Part shown: positions 15,942 through 24,266 of the stretch, piece after piece | How the letters are laid out: the number at the start of each line of letters is the position of its first letter | Position numbering within the stretch: the stretch's first letter is position 1 | DNA from: an uncultured Chelatococcus sp. | Lineage (GTDB): Bacteria; Pseudomonadota; Alphaproteobacteria; Rhizobiales; Beijerinckiaceae | Reading direction: 5' to 3' | Assembly (NCBI GenBank): GCA_937863995.1 | Contig: CALMIK010000034.1 | Coordinates: 1 to 33,338 of the forward strand | Length of the DNA stretch: 33,338 bases | Program-made: the position numbers and the translations under genes | Notes under the pieces: generated by a model | Seen by the model: the letters and a program-made list of their open reading frames with translations, nothing else | Told to the model about the DNA's origin: nothing | The model's database searches: none

Positions 15942-17930
15942 ATGTGCGGCGTCGCCGGATTTTTGCTCAATGAACCGATAGAGTCCGGCTCCGCGCGCGA
16001 TCATGCCGGACAGGCGTTGCTCACGCGCATGGTGTCGGCCATCGCGCACCGGGGTCCGGATGCGCAGGGCGTCTTCGTCGATGGCCGGGCGGGCTTGGGC
16101 CATGCGCGGTTGTCCATCGTCGACATCGCCGCCGGCAGCCAGCCAATGACGCTGCCCGAGGCGGGGCTGACCGTCAGCTTCAACGGCGAGATATTCAACC
16201 ATGTCGAGCTACGCGAACAGCTGGTCGCGGCCGGTTGCAACGTCAGGACCCGCAGCGATACCGAAGTCATCCTGCATCTCTATGCCTTGATGGGGCCGGA
16301 CTGCGTGCAGCACTTCAACGGCGATTTCGCCTTCGCGCTGTGGGACGCGCGCCGCCAGCGCCTGATGCTGGCGCGGGACAGGGCGGGCGTGAGGCCGCTT
16401 TATCACACCATCCGGCGCGAGGGGTTCTATTTCGCTTCCGAAATCAAGGCGCTGCTGCAAATTCCGGGCGTCGTGGCGGAGCTGGACCCCATCGCCCTCG
16501 ACCAGATTTTCACGCTGTGGGCCCCGATCGCCCCGCGCACGTCCTTCAAGAGCATTTTCGAGTTGCCGCCGGGTCACATCCTGCTGGCCGACAGCGACGG
16601 CCGGCGGGTCGTGCCCTACTGGCATCCGGCGTTTCCGGACCGGGGAGACGTGGACCACCGCCAGGACGAGGATACGCTGGCGCAACAGGCGCTGGAGCTT
16701 CTAGACGACGCAACGCGCATCCGGCTGCGCGCCGACGTGCCCGTGGGCGCCTATCTATCGGGCGGGCTCGATTCCTCGCTGGTAAGCGCGCTCGCGGTCC
16801 GGCATGTTGGCCGGCGGCTCCAGACCTTCTCCGTCACCTTCGACAGCCCGGAGCATGACGAGAGCGCCCAGCAGGCCGTCATGACGGAGGCGCTGGGCAC
16901 CGAGCATCACGCGGTTACGTGCGCCAACGCCGACATCGCGCGCGTGTTTCCCGATGTCGTGCGGCATACGGAAGCGCCCGTGGTGCGCACGGCTCCGGCG
17001 CCGCTGCACATGCTGGCCGCGCATGTGCGCGGCAACGGCTGCAAGGTGGTGCTGACCGGCGAGGGGGCCGACGAGGTTTTCGCCGGCTACGACATCTTCA
17101 AGGAAGCGGCCGTGCGCCGGTTCTGCGCGCGCCAGCCCGCATCGGCCATGCGCCAGGCGCTGTTCCGGCGGCTGTATCCGTATTTGCCGGGAATCCGCGC
17201 CCAGCAGCCGGAATCGCTCGCCGCCTTCTTCAGCGTCGACGGCGCGGAGGCGGACGACAGCCTGTATTCGCACCGCCCGCGCATGCGCGCGACTTCAGCC
17301 GCGAAGCTGTTTTTCTCGCCCGCGCTCAGGGAAGCGCTCGCGGGCTACGATGCCTCCGAGGAAATGGCGGCCTGCCTGCCGAAGGCGTTCGCGCGCTGGC
17401 ATCCGCTGCATCAGGCGCAATACATCGAAATGACCTTCCTGCTCCCGGGCTATATCCTGTCGAGCCAGGGCGACCGCATGGCCATGGCCCACGGCGTGGA
17501 AGGGCGCTTTCCGTTTCTCGATCACCGCGTGATGGCGTTCGCGGCGCGCGTTCCGCCTGGCCTGCAACTGAAGGGGCTGCTGGAAAAGAACCTGCTGCGC
17601 CGCGCCGCGCGCGGCCTGCTTCCCGCCGACATCGCCACCCGCCCCAAGCAGCCCTACCGCGCGCCCGACAGCGCCAGTTTCGCCGGGCAGGGCACGCCGG
17701 ACTACGTCGCGCGCGCGTTGTCGCCTTCCGCCGTCCGCGCCTCCGGCCTGTTCAACCCGGCCGCCGTGGAGCGCCTCACGGCCAAATGCGGCGTGGCGGG
17801 CGTCAGCGGGTTTCGCGACAACACCGCCTTCGTCGGCATCCTGTCGACGCAGCTCTGGCTCGACGCCTTCACCGGCAGCGCCGCGCGCGGAAAAGCGCAT
17901 CCGGGCGCGCCCCTATCCTCGCTCGCTTGA
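15942..17930 (+). CDS. Asparagine synthase-like glutamine amidotransferase
   Basis: This 662-residue two-domain enzyme starts with MCGVAGF, so Cys2 is the N-terminal nucleophile of a class II glutaminase domain. It contains HRGPDAQG, HARLSIVD and SFNGEIFNH. The C-terminal synthetase domain has the PP-loop SGGLDSS at 273-279 and TGEGADEVFAGYD. The chemistry is glutamine-driven amidation of a carboxylate through an acyl-AMP. An ACP gene follows after 12 bases and a NadE-like gene after that. An amide on an EPS substituent or carrier-bound acid is therefore more likely than free asparagine. Similar proteins are annotated as amidotransferase 1 in exosortase-A loci. GTG/ATG choice is not an issue, because the Cys2 rule fixes the start. 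Confidence 0.92.
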   Translation: MCGVAGFLLNEPIESGSARDHAGQALLTRMVSAIAHRGPDAQGVFVDGRAGLGHARLSIVDIAAGSQPMTLPEAGLTVSFNGEIFNHVELREQLVAAGCNVRTRSDTEVILHLYALMGPDCVQHFNGDFAFALWDARRQRLMLARDRAGVRPLYHTIRREGFYFASEIKALLQIPGVVAELDPIALDQIFTLWAPIAPRTSFKSIFELPPGHILLADSDGRRVVPYWHPAFPDRGDVDHRQDEDTLAQQALELLDDATRIRLRADVPVGAYLSGGLDSSLVSALAVRHVGRRLQTFSVTFDSPEHDESAQQAVMTEALGTEHHAVTCANADIARVFPDVVRHTEAPVVRTAPAPLHMLAAHVRGNGCKVVLTGEGADEVFAGYDIFKEAAVRRFCARQPASAMRQALFRRLYPYLPGIRAQQPESLAAFFSVDGAEADDSLYSHRPRMRATSAAKLFFSPALREALAGYDASEEMAACLPKAFARWHPLHQAQYIEMTFLLPGYILSSQGDRMAMAHGVEGRFPFLDHRVMAFAARVPPGLQLKGLLEKNLLRRAARGLLPADIATRPKQPYRAPDSASFAGQGTPDYVARALSPSAVRASGLFNPAAVERLTAKCGVAGVSGFRDNTAFVGILSTQLWLDAFTGSAARGKAHPGAPLSSLA

Positions 17931-17942
17931 CGGAGACGTTTC

Positions 17943-18254
17943 ATGACTCACATCGCCGCCCATCAGCCACTCGACGAAAAGACCGTCGGCGACGGCATCC
18001 GTTCCTTCATCGTGGAGAACTTCCTGTTCGGAGACGCGCAGGCGGCGCCGGCGGACGACGCCTCGCTCATCGAGAACGATATCGTCGACTCGACCGGCAT
18101 CCTCGAACTGGTCGCTTTCATCGAGGACACGTTCGGCTTCGCCGTGCCCGACGCCGAGATCGTGCCGGCGCATTTCGACACCATCGCCCGCGTGCGCGGC
18201 TATGTGCTCGCCAGAGCGCCGGGCGGCGACGCCCTCGGCATCCGCGCGGCGTAG
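17943..18254 (+). CDS. Acyl carrier protein
   Basis: This 103-residue acidic carrier protein has the phosphopantetheine attachment Ser50 in NDIVDSTGILELVAFIEDTF, followed by a helix pattern typical of ACPs. The Asp-Ser-Thr core differs from the DSL of fatty-acid ACPs and is usual in specialised ACPs of EPS and secondary-metabolite loci. It lies 12 bases after the amidotransferase and 15 bases before the NadE-like gene. It probably holds the acid activated by the ligase at 13218-14783. A phosphopantetheinyl transferase must be supplied from elsewhere. Confidence 0.92.
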   Translation: MTHIAAHQPLDEKTVGDGIRSFIVENFLFGDAQAAPADDASLIENDIVDSTGILELVAFIEDTFGFAVPDAEIVPAHFDTIARVRGYVLARAPGGDALGIRAA

Positions 18255-18269
18255 GCGGGGCGGCAGGCC

Positions 18270-19247
18270 ATGGACGATCTTCATGACATCTCCCTCGCCA
18301 TCGACCTGGAGCGGGAAGCGGCGCGCATCGCCGACACGCTGAAGGAGCAGGTGCGGCACACGCTGCGCAAGCGCGGCCTCGTGGTGGGGCTGTCGGGCGG
18401 CATCGATTCCAGCGTATGCGCCGCGCTCGCCGTGCGCACGCTCGGAGCCGGGCGTGTTTTCGGGGTGATGATGCCCGAAAGTGATTCCGACCCCGAGAGC
18501 CTGCGCCTCGGACGAATGCTGGCGGGGGCGCTCGGCATCGACAGCGCCGTCGAGGACATCGGGCCGGCGCTCGCGGCCCTTGGCTGCTACGAGCGGCGCG
18601 ACGCGGCGATCCGCCGGATCGAGCCGGAGTACGGACCCGGCTGGGCCTGCAAGATCGCCATCTCCGATGCGCTGTCGGACGGCTACGCCATCTCGTGGCT
18701 GGTGGTGCAGGACCCCGATGGCGAGCAGCGCCGGCTGCGCATGCCGGCGGACGTCTATCAGGCCGTCGTGGCCGCCACCAACATGAAGCAGCGCACCCGC
18801 AAGCAGCTCGAATACTACCACGCCGACCGCCTCGGCTACGCCGTGCTCGGCACGCCCAACCGGCTCGAATACGATCAGGGATTTTTCGTGCGCAACGGCG
18901 ACGGCGCGGCAGACGTGAAGCCGATCGCCCATCTCTACAAGACGCAGGTCTACGCGCTGGCGGGGCATCTCGGCCTGCCGGCGGAAATCCGCGCCCGCGC
19001 GCCGACAACCGACACGTGGTCGCTGGCGCAGACGCAGGAGGAGTTCTACTTCGCCCTGCCATATGCCCGCATGGACCGCTGCCTCTACGGGCTGAACCAC
19101 GGCATTCCCGCCGCCGCCGTCGCGCGGGCGGCAGGCCTGACGGACGACCAGCTCGCCCACGTGTGGAAGGACATCGCCGCCAAGCGCAAGGCGACGCGGG
19201 CGCTTCATTTCGGGCCGCTGCTGATCGAGGACGTCGCCGAGGTATGA
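18270..19247 (+). CDS. NadE-like ATP pyrophosphatase (NAD synthase family)
   Basis: The 325-residue protein carries the N-type PP-loop VVGLSGGIDSSV (SGGIDSS at 42-48) and later GTPNRLEYDQGFFVRNGDGA and ADVKPIAHLYKTQVYAL, typical of NAD synthases. It lacks a nitrilase domain, so it would use free ammonia or ammonia from a partner. The usual ammonia-dependent NadE is about 270 residues; this one has an insert near 95-140 and a longer end. Being inside an EPS operon between ACP and thioesterase suggests that it amidates another acid rather than deamido-NAD. This is inference; a housekeeping NadE cannot be excluded. Confidence 0.85.
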   Translation: MDDLHDISLAIDLEREAARIADTLKEQVRHTLRKRGLVVGLSGGIDSSVCAALAVRTLGAGRVFGVMMPESDSDPESLRLGRMLAGALGIDSAVEDIGPALAALGCYERRDAAIRRIEPEYGPGWACKIAISDALSDGYAISWLVVQDPDGEQRRLRMPADVYQAVVAATNMKQRTRKQLEYYHADRLGYAVLGTPNRLEYDQGFFVRNGDGAADVKPIAHLYKTQVYALAGHLGLPAEIRARAPTTDTWSLAQTQEEFYFALPYARMDRCLYGLNHGIPAAAVARAAGLTDDQLAHVWKDIAAKRKATRALHFGPLLIEDVAEV

Positions 19248-19292
19248 CCGGCTTCCGGGCCACGCCCGGGCCATCCGCAGGAGAGTGCAGGC

Positions 19293-20285
19293 ATGAGCCA
19301 GTATCGTGAAACCGCGGCCCCGCCCGCCTCCGACCGGGAGAGGGCACGGGCGCTGGGCCGCCGGCTCGAGAAGCTGCGCTTTTGGCGCCACGCCATGCTG
19401 GAGGGAAGCGACGCGACCGCTGCCTACAACCGCAGTGAAGGCGACAATCCGCTGTTCTTCTTCCACGGCGATTTCGACGCGGGCGGCGCTTACGTACGGC
19501 GCATCGCCAACCTGTCGCGCCAGCCGATCGTGGCCATCTCGCCGCTCGGCCTGCACGGCGATGCACCGCCGGCCACCATCGAGGCGATGGCCGCGATCCA
19601 GGTCGGGGAGGTGCTGGCGGCGCGCCCCGAGGGCGCGTTGCGCGTCGGCGGCTATTGCAACGGCGCGCTCGTGGCCTACGAGGTCGCGCGCGCGCTGCGG
19701 GCGGCGGGGCGCGATGTCGAGGTGGTCGTTCTGTTCGAGCCGCCATCGCTCAACGTGCGCCCGGCCTATCGCCGCGTGCACGGCATGCTGGCGCGCGTCG
19801 CCGGGCTCGAGGGCAAGGGCGCGGTGTTCGTCGGCGCGGCGATGTGGGGCGTGTGGTCGCTGGGGCGGGCGCTGGGCACCTCGCCGCCCGAGCTCTACCG
19901 GACGCTGCGCGAGAAAATCGCGACGAAACGCACGCCCGCAACAGAGAGCGCCGAGGAAGCGGCGGGAGAGCGCGGCATGCGCGAGAGCCACGCGCGGGTG
20001 CTGCGCGCCTACTACCGGGCAAGCGCCACGCACGTGCCGGCGATGGCCGATTTCCCCGTCGTCGCCCTGTCGACGGGCAAGGACGCGGGCGGGCGCCCCA
20101 GCGCGCTTTACGATGGCGTGGCGTGGCAGTCGGTGTGCCGGGATTTCACGCACCACAGGCTGCCCGGCTATCACCTCAACGAGGGAGCCGACACGGTGGC
20201 GGGCTACTTCAGCGACATTCTTTCCGGCGGCATTCTTTCCAGCGGTATGGCCGCAGGCGACGGACAGCGCGCCGCGCGTCGGTGA
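19293..20285 (+). CDS. Type I thioesterase-like alpha/beta hydrolase with Cys nucleophile
   Basis: The 330-residue protein matches the thioesterase domain of NRPS/PKS systems. LFFFHGDFDAGGAYVRRIAN is followed by PIVAISPLGLHGDAPPATIE, MAA, and RVGGYCNGALVAYEVARAL. The nucleophile elbow reads G-Y-Cys122-N-G, so Cys replaces the usual Ser. His294 in PGYHLNEGAD is the likely base, and Asp264 may be the acid. Cys-type thioesterases are known to favour transfer or cyclisation over hydrolysis. It could therefore move the acyl group from ACP to a sugar or amine. GGAG lies about 11 bases before the ATG. It is 45 bases after the NadE-like gene and 38 bases before the chain-length gene. Confidence 0.85.
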   Translation: MSQYRETAAPPASDRERARALGRRLEKLRFWRHAMLEGSDATAAYNRSEGDNPLFFFHGDFDAGGAYVRRIANLSRQPIVAISPLGLHGDAPPATIEAMAAIQVGEVLAARPEGALRVGGYCNGALVAYEVARALRAAGRDVEVVVLFEPPSLNVRPAYRRVHGMLARVAGLEGKGAVFVGAAMWGVWSLGRALGTSPPELYRTLREKIATKRTPATESAEEAAGERGMRESHARVLRAYYRASATHVPAMADFPVVALSTGKDAGGRPSALYDGVAWQSVCRDFTHHRLPGYHLNEGADTVAGYFSDILSGGILSSGMAAGDGQRAARR

Positions 20286-20323
20286 CACGATGGGCGCCAA
20301 CGCAGGCGGGGCGGGAGACAGCG

Positions 20324-21634
20324 ATGGACCAACCTGTAAAATACAATTACCCCGATCATTATCCCGACGACGCCGCGCTGGCGCTGCCCCATGCGGCGCG
20401 CTGGCACTCCACGCCGCGATATTCGCTCTGGCGTTTCCTGCTCGGCTTCGTGGCCATGGTGGCGCTGGCGGCGGCGGTATGGCCCAGCCTGCCGCGCCTC
20501 TATGCCTCTGCCGAGACGCTCATCTTCCGGCCCACCGGCATCGCCGGCCAGGGAGAGCCGGGAATGGCCGCGCGCCAGCCCCTCGACGAAAGCTCGCTGC
20601 TGTCGGAACTCGACATCCTGTCTTCCGACGAACTGATCGACCGGGTCATCGCCCAGCACCGCCTCGACGCCGATCCCGAATTCGCCGGCAGGCACGGAAC
20701 GCACACGGAAGCAGAGCTGCGGCGCGCGGTTCACGAGCACTTCGTATTCAACCGCGACCGGCGCTCGTACACGTTTCAGGTCGGCTTCCGCTCCGAGGCC
20801 CCCGCGAAGGCGGCATCGGTGGCGCGCACCATCGTCAGCGTGCTGCAGGAAATGCAGGTGGCGCGCAAGCGCACCGCGCTGCAGAACGGCGGCGCGTTCC
20901 TCGCCGAGCGCGAAAGGGTTCTGCGCGAACGGGTGGAGGCGGCGCGCAAGAGAGTGCTCGACTTCCGCATCGAGACCGGGCTCATCGATCAGGGCGCGCG
21001 CACCTCGCTGGAGGCGCAGCTCGCGACGCTCAGCAGCGAGGCGGCCATCGCGCGGGCGCGCAGCATCGAGGCGAGCACGCGCGCGCAGACGCTGACACGC
21101 ATGCAGGATGAGGGCAGCCTCGACAGCGCACCCGAGGTGCTGTCGTCGCCCACCATCCAGCAGCTCAACCAGAGCCTGTCGGCGGCATTCGCGCGGCCCA
21201 CCGTCTTCCCCACCGAAATCAAGGCTATCGAGGAGCAGATCGACGCTGCCCGCGTCCGCGTTCTCAAGTCCGCCCAGGCCGAGGCCGCCACCTGGACCCG
21301 GCGGCAGAGCTTGATCGAGAACGAACTGGGCGCCATCCGCCAACGGCTGGTGCAGTTGAACAAGGCCCAGTACCAGCTCGATTCCATGGTGCAGGAAGCG
21401 GCGAACGCAGAAGCGGCCTTCCTCGACGCGCTGACGCGGCTGCAGGTGGTGGCGACGACCGAGGGATTGCTCCCCGATGTCGAGGTCATCTCGCCCGCCG
21501 CCGTTCCCGACCGCCCGGTGTTTCCGTCACCGGTGCTGTTTGCCATCGGCGCGCTCGTGCTGGGCGTGCTTGCGGGCGCGGCACTCAACCTCAGGCCCTT
21601 GCTGCGCGATGTCTCGCGTCTGGTGTCGGGATGA
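20324..21634 (+). CDS. Chain-length determinant / Wzz-GumC family inner-membrane protein (no kinase domain)
   Basis: This 436-residue polysaccharide co-polymerase has a first membrane helix at about 38-58 (FLLGFVAMVALAAAVWPSL). A Wzz domain and long periplasmic coiled coils follow (about 180-360). A second helix lies near 405-425 (VLFAIGALVLGVLAGAAL). The Pro-rich stretch before helix 2 (SPAAVPDRPVFPSP) is diagnostic. Unlike Sinorhizobium ExoP it stops after helix 2 and has no Walker A/B BY-kinase. A separate kinase would have to act in trans, or control is kinase-free. The ATG at 20324 follows GGGAGACAGCG; the longer open frame upstream is a shadow of the thioesterase gene. The stop overlaps the next start as ATGA. 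Confidence 0.9.
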   Translation: MDQPVKYNYPDHYPDDAALALPHAARWHSTPRYSLWRFLLGFVAMVALAAAVWPSLPRLYASAETLIFRPTGIAGQGEPGMAARQPLDESSLLSELDILSSDELIDRVIAQHRLDADPEFAGRHGTHTEAELRRAVHEHFVFNRDRRSYTFQVGFRSEAPAKAASVARTIVSVLQEMQVARKRTALQNGGAFLAERERVLRERVEAARKRVLDFRIETGLIDQGARTSLEAQLATLSSEAAIARARSIEASTRAQTLTRMQDEGSLDSAPEVLSSPTIQQLNQSLSAAFARPTVFPTEIKAIEEQIDAARVRVLKSAQAEAATWTRRQSLIENELGAIRQRLVQLNKAQYQLDSMVQEAANAEAAFLDALTRLQVVATTEGLLPDVEVISPAAVPDRPVFPSPVLFAIGALVLGVLAGAALNLRPLLRDVSRLVSG

Positions 21635-23154
21635 AGGGCTTCCTGCTGGCGCTTCTGATGCAGCCGCGGCCAGATGCAGGGCGGGACCGCACGATTGCGT
21701 TGGCGGACGGCGCTGGCCCCTACCGCCCATCGGCGGCGCGGCACCCCGTGGACCAGCCGGCGATCGACGGGCAGACCTTCCTCGCCGTTGCCTTCGTCGC
21801 GCTATTGGCGGCCCTCTGGCTGCTCGCCGTGGTGTTCGCCGGCCCATCGCAGCCGGCGGTGTTCCTGGCTCCGGCAGCGCTCATTGTCGCCGCGCCCGCC
21901 GCCGTCATTTTCGGCGCGGCGGCGCTGGGCCGGCCACGGGCGATCGCGATGCTCGTCGTCGTCGTGGCTTTCGGGCTGAGCCTTTCCTTCAGAACGCGCG
22001 AAGCGGGCGAGACCGGGCTCGACCTCCAGAACGGCCTCAAGCTGCTCGTGTGGCTGCTGCTGCCGGTGATTGCGTTCCTGAACGGTCGCCGCATCCTGTT
22101 CTTCCTGCGCGATCCGCTCGTGGCGTTGATGGCGCTTTACGCGCTCACCGCCATGGTGTCGACGCTGTGGTCGCCGACGCCGGCCTACACGGGGGCTTCG
22201 GCTTTGGGCATGGTGAGCTACCTGCTGCTTGCCTGCCTCGCGGTCGCCGTGCTGGGCGAGGTGGCGCTGCTGCGGCTGCTGATGGTCACGCTCCTGCTTT
22301 ACGCGTTGCTGACGCTGGCGTCGCCGGTGTTGTTTCCGGCGCTGGCGATGATGGACGCCGCGGAAGGCCCGCGCCTTCAGGGGCTTTCCGGCCATCCCAA
22401 CGTGCTCGGCGAGCAGATGGCGGTACTCATGACGCTCACCGTCATTCTGCGCCGCGAACGGCTCATCGGGCGGCCGGTCTTTCTCGCCGGCCTGCTGCTC
22501 GGGCTCGGGATTTTGCTTGCCTCCGAAAGCCGCACCTACCTGCTCGCCGTGCTGTTGGCGTGGGGCATCGTGGCGGCGCGGCTGCGGGGGCTGCTCCTGC
22601 CGGGGCTGTGCGGCGCGGCCATGCTCGTCGCGGCCGGCATGCTGGCCATGGCCCTCGGCCACGAGCCGGTGCCGCCGGAATTGCTGGCGGTGTTCAGCCG
22701 CTCAGGCTCACTGTCGGAACTGGCGACGCTGACAGGCCGCACCGACCTGTGGGACATCGCGGAGGAACTGATCGCCGCGCGGCCCGTGTTCGGCTGGGGT
22801 TACAACGGCACCGAGGCGCTTTTCGTCGCCAACGCGGGGCGCGGGTTCGTCGGCGATCCCGTCAACGCCCACAACATGCATCTGCAATCCGCGGTGTCGC
22901 TGGGCCTTATCGGATCGCTGCCGGCCTTCGCCGTGCTGGTGCTGCTGATCGCGCGCATGGTCGCCGCGCCGGACCCGATGCGCGACCAGTTCGTGCTGGT
23001 GGTGCTGATCGCCGGGTTCGCCGAGGTGGGAATTTTCGCCACGCCGACGCTGCTGACGCTCGTGTTCTTCATTTTCCTGGCGTCGGGAGCACTCGCCTCG
23101 TCCACGCCCGACATGGCCGTGCGACGCGAAGCAACGGGAGGACCACCGGCATGA
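21631..23154 (+). CDS. O-antigen ligase / Wzy-type polysaccharide polymerase (ExoQ-like)
   Basis: This 507-residue polytopic inner-membrane protein has about eleven to twelve hydrophobic helices. Two signature parts of the Wzy/WaaL family are visible: GLSGHPNVLGEQMAVLMTL near 250 and GWGYNGTEALF followed by NAHNMHLQSAVSLGLIG near 410. The first 45 residues are soluble. Beside a Wzz-like gene and a flippase, polymerisation of EPS repeats is the probable role. Start and stop overlap both neighbours (ATGA), so translation is coupled. Confidence 0.88.
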   Translation: MKGFLLALLMQPRPDAGRDRTIALADGAGPYRPSAARHPVDQPAIDGQTFLAVAFVALLAALWLLAVVFAGPSQPAVFLAPAALIVAAPAAVIFGAAALGRPRAIAMLVVVVAFGLSLSFRTREAGETGLDLQNGLKLLVWLLLPVIAFLNGRRILFFLRDPLVALMALYALTAMVSTLWSPTPAYTGASALGMVSYLLLACLAVAVLGEVALLRLLMVTLLLYALLTLASPVLFPALAMMDAAEGPRLQGLSGHPNVLGEQMAVLMTLTVILRRERLIGRPVFLAGLLLGLGILLASESRTYLLAVLLAWGIVAARLRGLLLPGLCGAAMLVAAGMLAMALGHEPVPPELLAVFSRSGSLSELATLTGRTDLWDIAEELIAARPVFGWGYNGTEALFVANAGRGFVGDPVNAHNMHLQSAVSLGLIGSLPAFAVLVLLIARMVAAPDPMRDQFVLVVLIAGFAEVGIFATPTLLTLVFFIFLASGALASSTPDMAVRREATGGPPA

Positions 23155-24266
23155 CGTCGCAGCTCAGGCGGCTCGATGCGCGGCGCTGGCCGGCGCTTTC
23201 CCCGGACGGCGTCGATGCCTATCTGGTGGTACGCAACGAGATCGACCGGCTGCCGGAGATCCTCGATCATCACCGGCGTCTCGGCGTGGAGCGCTTTTTC
23301 GTCACCGACAACGATTCCGATGACGGCACGCCGGATTACCTGCTCGAACAGCCCGATTGCGTCGTCCACCACACCACGGCGTCGTTCGGCGCGGTGCGGT
23401 GGGGCATGGACTGGATCAACGAACTCGCCGCCGTTTACGGGCAAGACCGCTGGCGGCTGTTCATCGATGCCGACGAGCTGTTCGTCTATCCGCATGCGGA
23501 CACGCTCGCGCTGCCCGCGTTCTGCCGCTTCCTCGCCGAAACCGGCGCGCAGGGCGTCTTCGCCATCATGGTGGACATGTACGGCCCCGGCCCCCTCGAC
23601 GAGGCGGTGCACCGGCCGGGCGCACGGCTGCTGGACGTGTGCCCGCTTCATGACGCGCACTACACGGTGCGGCACAAGCCCGGCCTGCCGTTCGCGCGCC
23701 ATTTCTGCAACGTGGAGGCGCTCGGCGGGCCGCGCCAGCGCGTCTTCTATCCCGAGTTCAACGATATCGGCGCCGCCGGCATGGTCGTGGCGCGCGCGTT
23801 GCGCAAGCTGCGTCACAGCCGCTTCGGCGCTCCGCTCGGGCTGACGCGAAGCCGTCTCGGGCTTTGCCCGCCGGACATCACCAAGATTCCGCTCGTGCGC
23901 GGCGCATCCGGCCGCCACTGGGTATCGAACCACCGCACGACGCCGCTGGCGCTGTCGCCGGTGACGGGCGCGCTGCTGCATTTCAAGCTGCTCTCGACCT
24001 TCGCCGAAAAGGCCGCCGTCGAGGCAAAACGCGGCGAGCACTGGGGCGGCGGCACGGAATACGCGCGCTACGCCGCGCTGCTCGCCCGACACGCCGACGT
24101 GAGCTTCGCCTATGCGGGCAGCAGGCGGTATCGGACGCCCGACGATCTGGTGCGCGAGGGGATCATGCGTTCCTCGCCCGCTTTCGAGGCGTTCGCGGAT
24201 TCCGCTCGCCGAACGGCCACCGAGGCGGCGACCCGCTTCCCGCAGCCGGGAGAGTTTTCGCTATGA
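23151..24266 (+). CDS. Glycosyltransferase family 2-like protein (Glyco_tranf_2_4 / GT92-like)
   Basis: This 371-residue cytoplasmic protein has VDAYLVVRNEIDRLPEILDH near 21, FVTDNDSDDGT, and the metal-binding LFIDADELFVYP near 105. This pattern fits the Glyco_tranf_2_4 family of EPS loci. FARHFCNVEALG and HFKLLSTFAEKA follow later. It probably adds a sugar to the lipid-linked repeat. GGGAGG lies 9 bases before the ATG. The start overlaps the stop of wzy, and its own stop overlaps the flippase start. Confidence 0.85.
   Translation: MTSQLRRLDARRWPALSPDGVDAYLVVRNEIDRLPEILDHHRRLGVERFFVTDNDSDDGTPDYLLEQPDCVVHHTTASFGAVRWGMDWINELAAVYGQDRWRLFIDADELFVYPHADTLALPAFCRFLAETGAQGVFAIMVDMYGPGPLDEAVHRPGARLLDVCPLHDAHYTVRHKPGLPFARHFCNVEALGGPRQRVFYPEFNDIGAAGMVVARALRKLRHSRFGAPLGLTRSRLGLCPPDITKIPLVRGASGRHWVSNHRTTPLALSPVTGALLHFKLLSTFAEKAAVEAKRGEHWGGGTEYARYAALLARHADVSFAYAGSRRYRTPDDLVREGIMRSSPAFEAFADSARRTATEAATRFPQPGEFSL

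Noticed and set aside
13190..20285. Exosortase/PEP-CTERM locus
   Set aside because: Several companion gene types are present, but no exosortase, PEP-CTERM protein or PLP-dependent decarboxylase is seen in the window, so only the analogy is kept.
17913..20300. Very long minus-strand frame opposite the ACP, NadE-like and thioesterase genes
   Set aside because: It is an antisense shadow caused by high GC. The plus-strand genes have clear motifs, and the antisense product is Arg/His-rich without any family.
20324..21634. ExoP-type tyrosine autokinase
   Set aside because: The protein ends after the second membrane helix and has no Walker A or B motif and no Tyr-rich tail.
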